Shown: positions 1-10,694 of the stretch, piece after piece
How positions within the stretch are numbered: the stretch's first letter is position 1
Layout of the letters: the number at the start of each line of letters is the position of its first letter
Source: a bacterium
Lineage (GTDB): Bacteria; Acidobacteriota; Thermoanaerobaculia; Multivoradales; J023
Assembly (NCBI GenBank): GCA_024226315.1
Contig: JAAELT010000645.1
Location: 1 to 35,865, forward strand
Direction: 5' to 3'
Length of the DNA: 35,865 bases
Translations under genes and position numbers: made by a program
The notes under the pieces: model-generated
The model's database searches: none
What the model saw: the letters and a program-made list of their open reading frames with translations, nothing else
Told to the model about the DNA's origin: nothing

Positions 1-83
1 ACCCAGGGTTGCGCGGCGCTTCGCGCCAGCTGACCCTGGGCTGTTGGATGGAACCCTCTCAGGGTTCGCGAGCGAAGCTCGCT
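1..83. repeat. Palindromic intergenic repeat with three stem-loops
   Basis: Three nested or adjacent inverted repeats are visible. CCCAGGGT (2-9) pairs with ACCCTGGG (33-40) and encloses GGCGC-TTC-GCGCC (15-27). AACCCT (52-57) pairs with AGGGTT (61-66). GCGAGC-GAA-GCTCGC spans 68-82. The layout resembles the dispersed 'CCCAGGGT...ACCCTGGG' repeats I recall from planctomycete and acidobacterial intergenic regions, but that is memory, not a search. It could also act as a terminator for a gene upstream of the window. The element may begin before base 1. Confidence 0.5.
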
Positions 84-141
84 AGGTTCGGACCCACTCA
101 CACAACTGTTCTACACCAGCGGCAGTAGGTGGCTGACCTGC

Positions 142-170
142 TTGCACGGATTCCGTGAAAGCGGTATAGT
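142..170 (+). promoter_or_regulatory. Sigma-70-type promoter of the first higBA module
   Basis: TTGCAC (142-147) and TATAGT (165-170) are separated by exactly 17 bases. The predicted transcription start is near 177, leaving a short leader with AGAGG (176-180) before the GTG start at 191. HigA proteins normally repress their own promoter, so the operator should overlap this region. Confidence 0.65.
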
Positions 171-190
171 GGTGCAGAGGTGACCCAGGG

Positions 191-487
191 GTGATTGTCT
201 CTTTTGGTGACAAGGCGACGGCAGATCTCTTCCACAACAGGAGAACCCGTAGGGTCCGACGGTATACACCTGAGATACTCCGGTCAGCGCTGCAGCAGTT
301 GGACATGATCAACTCCTCGCGGGATGTGAGGGACCTCCGATCGCCGCCTGGGAATCGCCTCGAGCGCCTCAAAGGAGATCTCAAGGGCTACTACAGCGTC
401 CGCATCAACAATCAGTGGCGGCTCATCTTTCGATGGGAGGCCGCAGATGCTCATGAAGTCCGAATCGTCGACTATCATCGTGGCTGA
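191..487 (+). CDS. higB: HigB-like toxin (RelE/ParE superfamily)
   Basis: A 98-residue protein of the usual HigB length. It has the family C-terminal pattern: a basic region around LERLKGDLKGYYSVRINNQW, then RLIFRWE and a terminal VRIVDYHRG. HigB toxins are ribosome-associated mRNA endonucleases. The GTG start at 191 is chosen because AGAGG lies at 176-180 and it is the first start after the predicted promoter. The stop is 12 bases before higA, so toxin comes before antitoxin, the usual higBA order. GC content looks lower than in the flanking kinase gene, as expected for a mobile toxin-antitoxin module. Confidence 0.85.
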   Translation: MIVSFGDKATADLFHNRRTRRVRRYTPEILRSALQQLDMINSSRDVRDLRSPPGNRLERLKGDLKGYYSVRINNQWRLIFRWEAADAHEVRIVDYHRG

Positions 488-499
488 AAGGCAGGAATC

Positions 500-787
500 A
501 TGCTACCCGAAAACCGGATTCCCACTCATCCTGGAGAGATCCTTCAGGAGCAGTTCCTCGAACCTCTGGGGCTTACACAGGTTGCCCTCGCAGAGCATCT
601 GGGGGTCCCGGTACAGCGGATCAATGAGATCGTTCGCGGCAAGCGCGGCGTAACTCCACAGACCGCCTGGCTGCTATCTCAAGCGTTTGACACCACTCCA
701 GAGTTCTGGATCAGCCTTCAGGCCAACCACGATCTGGCGGTGAATCGACCCAGAGAAGCGATTCCTCGCTTGCAGAAAGCCGGTTGA
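500..787 (+). CDS. higA: HigA-like antitoxin (XRE-family HTH)
   Basis: A 95-residue protein opening with the HigA signature PTHPGEILQEQFLEPLGLT. A helix-turn-helix follows (TQVALAEHLGVPVQRINEIVRGKRGVT, about residues 26-52), then the conserved LSQAFDTTPEFWISLQANHDL. It should neutralise the upstream HigB and autorepress the operon. A second, diverged copy of the whole module lies at 10866-11445; both antitoxins share the HPGEIL and FDTTPE motifs. The 42-bp tandem array begins directly after its stop codon. Confidence 0.88.
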   Translation: MLPENRIPTHPGEILQEQFLEPLGLTQVALAEHLGVPVQRINEIVRGKRGVTPQTAWLLSQAFDTTPEFWISLQANHDLAVNRPREAIPRLQKAG

Positions 788-829
788 GGTGCAGCGAAGC
801 GAGGTTGGTGGAGAACGTCCCATGCCAGG

Positions 830-1039
830 GCCCCTCCTGATGGCTCGACACGCGAATCGACCCGTTTCAGGGACCCTCCTGATAGCTCGACAGCCGAGTC
901 GTCCCGTTTCAGGGACCCTCCTGATGGCTCGGCCCCCGAATCGGCCCGTTTCAGGGACCCGCCTGATGGCTCGACAACCGAATCAGCCCGATTCAAGGAC
1001 CCTGCGACAGGTTCGACACGCGAACCAGCCCGTTTCAGG
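830..1039. repeat. Five-copy 42-bp tandem repeat downstream of higA
   Basis: Five contiguous 42-base units start at 830, 872, 914, 956 and 998. Each has the skeleton GACCCTCCTGATGGCTCG, a variable middle, then CCCGTTTCAGG. Copies 1-4 are close; copy 5 is diverged at its 5' half. The stretch 788-829 ends in CCCATGCCAGG and may be a decayed sixth copy, which would place the start of the array right at the higA stop. Because 42 is divisible by 3, 14-residue repeats appear open on both strands, but neither has a convincing start or ribosome binding site. Each unit can fold weakly through CCTGA/TCAGG. Confidence 0.9.
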
Positions 1040-1088
1040 TAGGAGAGCGGCCGCAGCTTGGCCGGCGGACCGCGTCGTTGACGGTTGA

Positions 1089-1292
1089 GCCCGGCGCGAT
1101 GACCGCGAGGCCCGGTTCCGGCGCGATCAGACGGCGTCGGCGCTGCGCCGGAAGCTGGTCGAGATCTGGGTGGAACTTTGACTGCGACTGGTGGTCGTGC
1201 CCCTGGTCTACTTCATGGTCGAGCGCCGGCACCACCCCCGGCCGTTGCCGGAGGAGTGGGAAGAGGTCGAGCCGGAGGAGCCTGCACGGTGA
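1089..1292 (+). pseudogene. Probable decayed small membrane-protein gene with internal stop
   Basis: One frame reads as plausible protein except for a TGA at 1179-1181. Before the stop it gives a basic stretch (SALRRKLVEIWVEL). After it comes a short hydrophobic run (LRLVVVPLVYFMVE) and a proline/glutamate-rich tail (PLPEEWEEVEPEEPAR) ending at TGA 1290-1292. Amphipathic helix, membrane segment and acidic tail look like a real small protein. I see no start codon with a ribosome binding site and I do not recognise a family. It may instead be two unrelated short frames. Confidence 0.3.
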
Positions 1293-1304
1293 GACGGATT
1301 GGCG

Positions 1305-1333
1305 TTGTTCTCATCGGGCGGCTCGGATACCGT
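1305..1333 (+). promoter_or_regulatory. Putative leaderless promoter of kinase 1
   Basis: TTGTTC (1305-1310) and TACCGT (1328-1333) are 17 bases apart. The -10-like hexamer ends seven bases before the ATG at 1341, so the predicted transcript would begin at or next to the start codon. No Shine-Dalgarno sequence precedes this ATG. Confidence 0.4.
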
Positions 1334-1340
1334 TTGCTCC

Positions 1341-4200
<2,860 letters not shown>

Positions 4201-4214
<14 letters not shown>

Positions 4215-4770
4215 CGCCTTCGGCCAGCTCGACCGTCAGCCAGGCCTTGGCCTTGAACCAGTCCCGCCGAACGGTCCGTGGCGCGACACCCAGGTTCGCG
4301 GCGATCTCGTCGTAGGACATGCCGCCGAAGAACTTCAGCTCGACCACCGAGACCAGGCGGCAGTCGTGCTCGGCCAGGCGCGTGAGCGCCTCGTCGAGTG
4401 CCAGGATCTGCCCGCTACGGCCCGCGCTCGCGACGAGATCCTCGGCGAGGGGAAGCGGCGCCTCGGCGCCGCCGCGTTTCTCCGCCGACCTGCGGCGGAA
4501 GTAGTCGACCAGGATCTGGCGCATCGCGCGGGCACAGAGCGCCAGGAAGTGCGTCCGGCTGTCGAGATCGATCCGGGTCTGATCGACCAGCCTGAGGTAC
4601 GACTCGTGGACGAGGGCCCCGGTGTTGAGCGTGCCGCGTCGGTGGCGCCCGAGCTGCGCACGGGCGACGGTGCGCAGCTCCTGGTAGAGCGCTTCGTAGA
4701 CGCGGTCGAGCGCGGCGCCGTCCCCTTCGCGAGCCCGCAACAGCTGGCCCGTCAGGTCTTCGCCAGACAT
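4201..4770 (-). CDS. ECF-family RNA polymerase sigma factor (kinase-associated type)
   Basis: A 189-residue sigma-70-family protein with only regions 2 and 4. Region 2 carries ALVHESYLRLVD and the RQILVDYFRRR helix. Region 4 carries ELKFFGGMSYDEIAANLGV, then TVRRDWFKAKAWL, the helix-turn-helix that reads the -35 element. This subtype (ECF_sigma70) usually sits beside Ser/Thr kinases in Acidobacteriota and Planctomycetota. Here it is convergent with, and overlaps by 14 bases, the kinase at 1341-4214. No anti-sigma gene is seen, so control by kinase phosphorylation is plausible but inferred. A TAGACT hexamer six bases before the ATG suggests a leaderless message. Confidence 0.9.
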
Positions 4771-4776
4771 CGCCCG

Positions 4777-4782
4777 AGTCTA
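4777..4782 (-). promoter_or_regulatory. -10-like TAGACT just before ECF sigma 1
   Basis: On the minus strand TAGACT lies six bases before the ATG at 4770, which fits a transcript starting at the start codon. No good -35 is seen 17 bases further upstream, so a non-housekeeping sigma factor or a chance match is possible. Confidence 0.3.
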
Positions 4783-4850
4783 ACCGAACCCCGGACGGGT
4801 CATATCGGGAATCGATGGCCGCTTTCGGCGCCCGACTGCGTAATCAAGGT

Positions 4851-6512
4851 ATGAGCCCTACCGCACGCACCCTGCTTCTCGTCCTCTCCGCCTGCCACGT
4901 CGGCCTTCAGCCGGCGGGGGCGCAGCTCAACGTCGCCAACCTCACCACGCTGACCAGTATCGAGGCGTTCGGCAGCATGAGTTCCAACGACTCACTCGGC
5001 CAAGCCATGGCGGTGGGGGACTTCGACATGAACGGCTGGGACGACCTGGTCCTCGGCGCCCCGGGGTGGCGCGTCGGCGGCGAGTTCCCCGGCGGTGGAG
5101 GGGTCGCGGTCTTCTATGGGGCCGCCGAGGGCCTTCAGAGTCCCGCCGGCCAGATCTGGAGCCAGAACAGTCCGGGAATCGACGACGTCGTCGAGTCCAG
5201 AGACGGCTTCGGCACCGCGCTGGCCACCGGCGACTTCGACCGGGACGGCTACGACGACCTCGCCATCTCGGCGCCGTTCGAGGACCTCGAGCTGTGCCTC
5301 CCGATCTGCGTGGTCACCGAGGACTACGGCGTCGTCCACGTGCTCTACGGCTCCTCCTCCGGCCTCACCAGCAGCGGCGCCCAGTTTCTGCGCCAGAGCG
5401 CCGGCGGCCTGCCCGGCGACTTCGAGGAGGACGACCGCCTCGGCTCGTCCCTGGCCGCCGGCGACTTCGACTTCGACGGCTACTTCGATCTCGCCATCGG
5501 CGTGCCGTTCGAGAGCCTGGAGACCGGGTCCACCATCGAGTGCGGAGCGATCAACGTCATCTACGGCTCGGATTCCGGCCTCGACACCGGGCGTACCCTC
5601 TTCTGGCACCAGGACACCACCGGCCTCGATGACGTCGCGAGCACCGGCGACCACTGGGGAGCGGTCCTCGCGGTGGGCAACTTCCGCGGTCTCGTCGATC
5701 CCGCCAAGCCAATCGACCTTGTGGTGGGATCCCCCGACGACGACCAAGGCTCCACGGCACCGTCCGACGAGGTCCGCAAGGGCTCGGTCCAGATCCTCCA
5801 GGGGGGGGCCCTCGGTCTGGTCACCACCAACGATATCTATCTCAGCCTCGACCAGCCGGCGATCCCCGGCGCCCCGGAGAGGGACGCGAACTTCGGCTAC
5901 GCCTTGACGGTGGGAGACTTCGACGGCAGCGGCTTCGACGACCTCGCCATTTCCGCCCCCAACAAGGACGGCGGCGGCATCGAGGACTCGGGGCTCGTGT
6001 ACGTGATCGAGAGCGCCGGCGCCGCCGGCCTGGTCCTGACGGGCATCCAGTTCTGGGGGCAGGACTTCGCGGGCGTCGCCGAGGCGGCGGAGGTCGACGA
6101 CAGCTTCGGCCAGGCGCTGCTGGCCGCCGACCTGAACGCGGACGGCTACGACGAGCTCGTCGTCGGCGTGCCCCTCGAGGACGAGGGGCCAAGCTTGTTG
6201 GGCGTCGGTTCAGGGGTCGTGCACGTCCTGAACGGCAGCCCGACCGGGATCGTGGCCGACGGCGACGAGCTCTTCCACCAGGAGCAGCTCGGCGAGATCC
6301 GCGACGTCAACGAGCAGCTCGGCTACGCGCTGGCCGCCGGGAGCTTCGACCGCGGCGGTCCGACGCTGGCGATCGCGGCCCCCTTCGAGGAGATCCGCAT
6401 TCCGCCCGTGACTCATCCCCAACCCGGCATTGTGCACCTCATCGGCCAGGCCCTCTTCACCGACGGCTTCGAGTCCGGCGACGTGACGCGGTGGAGCTCG
6501 GGCACGCCGTAA
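4851..6512 (+). CDS. Secreted FG-GAP (integrin-alpha-like) seven-bladed beta-propeller protein
   Basis: A protein of 553 residues. A Sec signal peptide covers about residues 1-25 (hydrophobic LLLVLSAC, cleavage after PAGAQ). Seven FG-GAP repeats follow, each with a Ca-binding loop, for example GDFDMNGWDDLVLGAPG, GDFDRDGYDDLAISAP, GDFDFDGYFDLAIGVP, GDFDGSGFDDLAISAP and LNADGYDELVVGVP; the fourth and seventh are degenerate. Seven repeats make a complete propeller. The C-terminus LFTDGFESGDVTRWS matches a short terminal motif I recall from many secreted proteins of such genomes. The ATG at 4851 is chosen over one at 4815 because the signal peptide begins there and CAAGG precedes it. Likely a cell-surface or extracellular binding protein; ligand unknown. 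Confidence 0.85.
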   Translation: MSPTARTLLLVLSACHVGLQPAGAQLNVANLTTLTSIEAFGSMSSNDSLGQAMAVGDFDMNGWDDLVLGAPGWRVGGEFPGGGGVAVFYGAAEGLQSPAGQIWSQNSPGIDDVVESRDGFGTALATGDFDRDGYDDLAISAPFEDLELCLPICVVTEDYGVVHVLYGSSSGLTSSGAQFLRQSAGGLPGDFEEDDRLGSSLAAGDFDFDGYFDLAIGVPFESLETGSTIECGAINVIYGSDSGLDTGRTLFWHQDTTGLDDVASTGDHWGAVLAVGNFRGLVDPAKPIDLVVGSPDDDQGSTAPSDEVRKGSVQILQGGALGLVTTNDIYLSLDQPAIPGAPERDANFGYALTVGDFDGSGFDDLAISAPNKDGGGIEDSGLVYVIESAGAAGLVLTGIQFWGQDFAGVAEAAEVDDSFGQALLAADLNADGYDELVVGVPLEDEGPSLLGVGSGVVHVLNGSPTGIVADGDELFHQEQLGEIRDVNEQLGYALAAGSFDRGGPTLAIAAPFEEIRIPPVTHPQPGIVHLIGQALFTDGFESGDVTRWSSGTP

Positions 6513-6590
6513 AGCCTGGGATCCGCACTGACCCTGGGTGACTCCGACGGCGACGGTTTCTTCGACCTGGCGTCCGGCCGATCCTGCTGA
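6513..6590 (+). pseudogene. Orphan FG-GAP blade fragment after the propeller gene
   Basis: Directly after the TAA (6510-6512), in the same frame, the sequence reads LGSALTLGDSDGDGFFDLA and stops at TGA 6588-6590. This matches the repeat core of the preceding gene (compare LGSSLAAGDFDFDGYFDLA), including the DxDxDG calcium loop. There is no start codon with a ribosome binding site. Either it is the remnant of a neighbouring paralogue, or a stop cut off an eighth repeat. The preceding gene already has a normal-looking C-terminus, which favours the first reading. Confidence 0.6.
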
Positions 6591-6813
6591 CCGAGCCGTC
6601 CGCGCATCCGGCCTGGAGCGGAGCCTGTTCAAAGAACCAGGCCCGCCTTCGCCACCGCGTCGGCGGCAGGAATCTGTCCCTCCGATCCTGTCTCGGCCTG
6701 ATAGACTCTGGAGGAACTGTGTGCGCACGCTGAGAACGCTGAAACCGGGCCAAAGGGGTTCGCGCGACCGCTGTCTGAAAGGCGATTAGAACACATTGAG
6801 CACCAGCGACACG

Positions 6814-7805
6814 ATGAAGCACCCGAGACGCATGCTGAGCAGAGGCTTTACCTTCGCTGCCACCATCGGCGGCATCCTCGGCCTCGGCATCCTACGCACG
6901 CCCGGGGAAATTGCAGCGGTCGTTCCGGGACGGTTGATGTTTGTGTCACTCTGGGTGTTGGGCTGCTGCAGGCATGGCACTGACCGTCGTCGGCTTCACA
7001 CTGGCGTTGGTATTCGCCGAATCGGCAGTGAGCGGGAGCGCGACTTCGGTCCCCCATGCGGATAACGGACTCGGCGCCTGGAGCCTCGTGGCAGCATCGA
7101 TCATTTACACTTACGACGGCTGGATTTATGCCGCCTACTTCAGTGGTGAAATCGAAGGCGGCAGTGGGGGTGTTGCGCGCGCCTGTATCAAGGGCGTGGT
7201 CATCGTTATCCTGCTTTATGTATTCCTCATTTCGGCTTTGGCCTGGAAGGTTCCGTTGGCCAGCCTGGCGGGCAACGAATTGGCCTTGGCCGGCGCTCTG
7301 GAGATGGTCGTCTCGCCGCTCGCGTCAACCGTCGTACTTATTGTGGCAATAATCATGTTGCTTGCCCACCAAAACTTGTTGTACATGAGTACCCCCCCGA
7401 ATTCTTCAGGCACTTGCGGTCGATGGCCTGGCCGTCAAGCGCGCGGGGGAAATCTCAGAGGGTGGTAATCCGATCTTTGCGGTTCTGCTGTCGTGGGGGT
7501 CTTCAATCGGCCTGATCTGGATCGGCGGATTCGAATTCCTGTTACACCTATCTGTGTTCTTTTACGTGTTCCTGTATCTATTGCTGATCGCGGGAGTCAT
7601 CATCCTGCGTTCGCGCCAACCGGATGCCGACCGACCATACTTGGCCTGGGGTTACCCCTGGAGCACAGATGCATGTCTTCTCGGTTGGATAGTCCTCACC
7701 CTGTTCCAGGCAATTGCCGAAATCGACACCGCCATATACGCTGCGATTCTGGTGGCGATATCTATTCCAGTGTACCGGGTCCTTGTGCGCCGCGGATCGA
7801 ACTGA
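6814..7805 (+). pseudogene. Decayed APC-superfamily amino-acid permease
   Basis: Three frame segments together read as an APC permease. Segment 1 (from ATG 6814) has the TM1 signature TFAATIGGILGLGILRTPGE and ends in MFVSLWVLG. Segment 2 (about 6970-7390) continues with MALTVVGFTLALVFAES and YTYDGWIYAAYFSGEIEGG, up to LLYMSTP. Segment 3 (7398-7805) runs RILQALAVDGLAVKRAGEIS through the last helices to the TGA at 7803-7805. Segments 1 and 2 join with a frame change and an apparent loss of roughly 100 residues. Segments 2 and 3 are split by one extra base in a run of seven C (7392-7398). The total of about 330 codons compares with about 450 in the family. AT content is visibly higher than in the flanking genes, suggesting transfer before decay. 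Confidence 0.8.
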
Positions 7806-8030
7806 CTCAGTACTTGCGCCGCGGTCGCCCGGTTGGTGCTCGAAGGCGGGTATTCGCAGGCGGGGATCAGTCCTCCCGAGTTCGTGGGTCGTGCCGACGG
7901 GTGCCGGGAGCGCGTCGAGAAATACCTGGAGGATCGGGGCGTCCGCATGACTCGATCGGCGGCGCCGGTGCCGACCGATTCACGAGCAGATCCGCCAATC
8001 TCGCCGCGCGGTTTCTTCTCCGCGCTGTAA
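7806..8030 (+). pseudogene. C-terminal remnant, saccharopine-dehydrogenase-like
   Basis: The same frame stays open right after the permease stop and reads AAVARLVLEGGYSQAGISPP, then EFVGRADGCRERVEKYLEDRGVRM, ending at TAA 8028-8030. This resembles the extreme C-terminus of saccharopine-dehydrogenase-family enzymes (lysine metabolism): a helix with 'VARLVLEGG', then 'GxxPPE', then a final helix and 'RGV'. The rest of the gene is missing, and no start or ribosome binding site is present. The family call is from memory of the motif pattern and is tentative. Together with the permease it looks like the deletion scar of an amino-acid uptake or catabolism locus. Confidence 0.4.
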
Positions 8031-8036
8031 GTGCGC

Positions 8037-8042
8037 TATGCT
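8037..8042 (+). promoter_or_regulatory. -10-like TATGCT before the DUF4388 gene
   Basis: TATGCT ends 11 bases before the ATG at 8054, giving a predicted leader of only a few bases. No Shine-Dalgarno sequence is seen. A -35 match is poor (TTTCTT, 8012-8017, with a 19-base spacer). Confidence 0.3.
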
Positions 8043-8053
8043 AGTCGGTTCCC

Positions 8054-9304
8054 ATGAAGCCGAAGACGCTCATCCTCGCCGACCAGAACGGCACACCGGA
8101 GGCCTTGATCGAAGATCACGATGGCGAGCTGTGCTCGGGCCTGGGCACCTACCGGGTCATGTCCAGCATGCCCGAGATCCTGGTGCTGCGGCGGAGCGGG
8201 GAAGAAAACGGCGACCGGTCGCCGGGCCGCGTGCTGATGGCCGGGGAGATCCTCTCGGAATCGACGGTCCTCGACGTCGTCAACGTCATCATCTCCTCGC
8301 GATGGGCGGGCACGCTGCACGTACACGGCCCCGACGCCCACCGCTCCTTCGGCTTCGACAAGGGAGCGCTGCGCCACGCCACTACCGATCACCCCGAGGA
8401 CCGGCTGGACAAGATCCTGTTCCGGGTCGGGGTTCTGACGCCGTCGCAGGCCGAGTCGGTGATGCGCGAGATCAAGCCGGACCAGCGATTCGGCGAGGTG
8501 CTGGTCGAGCGCGGACTGATCGACCGCAAGAAGCTCTTCGATTACCTCCAGAAGCAGATGGAGGAGGTCTTCTTCTCCGCCGTCTTCGAACGCGAGGGCG
8601 GCTATCTGTTCTGCGTCGCTGGTCCGAGATCGCCGGCGCCGTCACTGATCGCCAACATCCCCGCTCAACAGCTGCTGTTCCAGGCGGCCGAGCGACTCGA
8701 TCAGCTCAAGGACTTCCAGCGGCTGATCCCCGACGATCGCGCACGGCCCGACGTCGAGCCCGAGGTCGATCTCGCCAGGCTGCGGCCGAGATCACGGCTG
8801 GTGCTCGGCTACTGCGACGGCAGCCGGAGCGTGCGAGAGGTGGCGAGCGAGACCTGGCTGGGTCGGTTCCACACCCTGAGGATCCTGCACAGCTTCCTGC
8901 TCAAGGGCCAGGTGCGGCTGCTGGAGCCCGCCCGCACCACCCGTGAGGTGGCCGACAGCCTGGCGGCACCGTTCGAGCAGGCCCTGCACGAGATCTTCGA
9001 CGCCGCTTCCCGCAACGGCTCGACCGGCCGCCTGCACCGCGAGCTGCGGGAGAAGATGGACGAAAACGAGCACCGGGCCGAGCTGCGCGGCATCGTCGGC
9101 CAGGACGGCGACGTCGATGCCGAGTCGATCTCGAGCTGGCTCAGGGATCTGGAGGTCCGCGACCGGGTGGAGGTCGTCGGTCACGCCCTGCACGAGCTCG
9201 CCTCCTTCGCCCTCTTCAACGCCTCGCTCAGCCTGCCGCGGTCGGAGGAGCGCGAGCTGACCCGGAAGGTCAACGCGCACTTGCAGGCCATCGGCAACCA
9301 ATAG
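8054..9304 (+). CDS. DUF4388 (PATAN-like) domain protein
   Basis: A 416-residue cytoplasmic protein with no signal peptide or membrane helix. Residues about 60-230 fit DUF4388: GRVLMAGEILSESTVLDVVN, then SRWAGTLHVHG and SFGFDKGALRHATTDHPEDR ('silencer/responder module' type), followed by a helical part with LTPSQAESVM and FGEVLVERGLIDRKKLFDYL. The C-terminal 170 residues are helical and charged and not recognised. DUF4388 proteins are common in Deltaproteobacteria, Acidobacteriota and cyanobacteria and are linked with two-component or gliding-type signalling; no such partner lies next to it here. It is convergent with the secreted protein at 9363-10601, with a strong stem between them. Confidence 0.75.
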   Translation: MKPKTLILADQNGTPEALIEDHDGELCSGLGTYRVMSSMPEILVLRRSGEENGDRSPGRVLMAGEILSESTVLDVVNVIISSRWAGTLHVHGPDAHRSFGFDKGALRHATTDHPEDRLDKILFRVGVLTPSQAESVMREIKPDQRFGEVLVERGLIDRKKLFDYLQKQMEEVFFSAVFEREGGYLFCVAGPRSPAPSLIANIPAQQLLFQAAERLDQLKDFQRLIPDDRARPDVEPEVDLARLRPRSRLVLGYCDGSRSVREVASETWLGRFHTLRILHSFLLKGQVRLLEPARTTREVADSLAAPFEQALHEIFDAASRNGSTGRLHRELREKMDENEHRAELRGIVGQDGDVDAESISSWLRDLEVRDRVEVVGHALHELASFALFNASLSLPRSEERELTRKVNAHLQAIGNQ

Positions 9305-9310
9305 CGATTC

Positions 9311-9366
9311 CTAGCAGCCGCGGTCGTCCGGACGACGTCAGCGGGTGGCCTGATGGCCGCTGCTAG
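9311..9366. terminator. Long inverted repeat between convergent genes, likely bidirectional terminator
   Basis: CTAGCAGC (9311-9318) pairs with GCTGCTAG (9359-9366). Inside lie a perfect 14-base palindrome GTCGTCC/GGACGAC (9323-9336) and a small GGCC-TGAT-GGCC hairpin (9347-9358). It fills the 58-base gap between two convergent genes and overlaps the stop codon of the minus-strand gene. There is no U-tract, so intrinsic termination is likely but not textbook. Confidence 0.5.
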
Positions 9367-10601
9367 TTGCGCTCGAAATCGATTCGCCGCACCCGGTCCC
9401 AGGCCACGTAGACCGGCTCCCCTCCGCCCAGCACCAGCACGCCGTCGTTGTCCTCGGCGACGTCGGAGGAGTCCTCGAGCTCGAGCTCCTCACCGCTCAC
9501 CAGCACCACCCGGCTCCCGTTCGGGCCGTCGGGGATGACCGCGGAGACCAGCGCGAACGGGATGTGGTACTCGATATCGTCGCGGTCGCCACCCAGGATC
9601 TCCCAGGTCTCGCTTTCGTCGAGGTTGTAGACGATGCGTCCCTCGTGGACCTTGCCGTCCTCGCCCGTGACCTTGCCGGCGAGTGCCTTGGCGGGGGCGA
9701 AGTCCTCGTAGGCGGGACCGCTATCGTCGGGCTCCTCGAGCGTCAAGCGCTCGAAGGCGTCCCACTTCACCAGCACCCGGCCGAAGCGGGGGTCCTCGAC
9801 GAAGATGCCGCGGTTGCCGCTGTCGACGTCGTTGGTGTCGTCGAGGATGAGCTCGCGGCCGCTCACGAGCACCACCCGCGAGCTGTCGCGCGAATGGCGC
9901 TCGATGATGCGGATCCGGCCCATCTCGATCTCCATGTCGCCGTCGCTGCTCTCGCCGTCGAGCTTGTCGGTGGAAAGGCACTCGTCCTTGTCCCACTGGA
10001 TGAAGCCGGTGAACTCGCCGACCCGGGTCTCGACGGTGCCGAACAGCCGATGCTCGGCGACCTCGAGATCGGCCGGCGTCGGCAACAGCTCGATCTTCTC
10101 GATGCGGTCCCAGCGCACGTCGATCTGGCCGATCTCACGATCCCACACCCGGATCTTGCCGCCCACGTCGTTCGAGCCGCCGTCGATCTCCACCTCCGAG
10201 CCGTTCTTCATGTGCAGGATCGCCTCGTCGTCGCCGCGTACCTCGATCTCGCGGATGTCGCCATAGCGGGCGATCAGGCCGCGCCCGTCCGAGGCGTCGT
10301 CCCAGCGCATGCCGATGGTGATGCCGAAGATCTTGATCGGCTCACGCCGGCCCTTGTCGCGCCGCGGCGCCATCTCGGCATGGGGGCGCTCCTCCTTCAC
10401 GGAGTCGAAGTGGTCGCCCCAGAAGGACTCCTCGTCGCCCCAGCGCAGGCGCCCCTCGTAGGTCGCGGTGCCGGTGGTGATCTTGCCGTAGATGAACCCC
10501 TGGGGGTCCGCCGCCTGCGCCGGCGCGGGCGCCAGGGCCAGCACCGCAAGGGCGGCCAGTGTCCCCACGGCCGGTATCGATACTGCTATGAATCGTCTCA
10601 T
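9363..10601 (-). CDS. Secreted protein with triplicated ~50-residue beta-rich motif
   Basis: A protein of 412 residues. A Sec signal peptide covers about 1-31 (LAALAVLALAPAPAQA). One motif recurs three times, near residues 125-175, 240-295 and 363-412. Each runs 'L.SG.ELEL.D.NDV', then a short 'GI.V.D...G.V.V.WD..E.I' strand pair; examples are SRVVLVSGRELILDDTNDVD and SRVVLVSGEELELEDSSDVA. Strands ending in WDRIEKIEL, WDAFERLTL and WDRVRRIDF suggest small beta-barrel modules. The ATG at 10601 is chosen over an in-frame TTG at 10607 because GGAGG lies eight bases before the ATG and only two before the TTG. No family recognised; a periplasmic or extracellular scaffold is a guess. Confidence 0.75.
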   Translation of the reverse strand: MRRFIAVSIPAVGTLAALAVLALAPAPAQAADPQGFIYGKITTGTATYEGRLRWGDEESFWGDHFDSVKEERPHAEMAPRRDKGRREPIKIFGITIGMRWDDASDGRGLIARYGDIREIEVRGDDEAILHMKNGSEVEIDGGSNDVGGKIRVWDREIGQIDVRWDRIEKIELLPTPADLEVAEHRLFGTVETRVGEFTGFIQWDKDECLSTDKLDGESSDGDMEIEMGRIRIIERHSRDSSRVVLVSGRELILDDTNDVDSGNRGIFVEDPRFGRVLVKWDAFERLTLEEPDDSGPAYEDFAPAKALAGKVTGEDGKVHEGRIVYNLDESETWEILGGDRDDIEYHIPFALVSAVIPDGPNGSRVVLVSGEELELEDSSDVAEDNDGVLVLGGGEPVYVAWDRVRRIDFERN

Positions 10602-10694
10602 CGTCAAATCCTCCTTACGGGCGCCAGCCGGGCCATGCGGGTGATCCGTGCTGGATCTCGTCGATACCGGCCGATGGCCTGTCAGCGCGTCGAG

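Noticed and set aside
718..996. A minus-strand 92-codon repeat-peptide gene (KRADSxxEPSGGS type)
   Set aside because: The frame is open because the DNA unit is 42 bases. It overlaps higA antisense and has no ribosome binding site.
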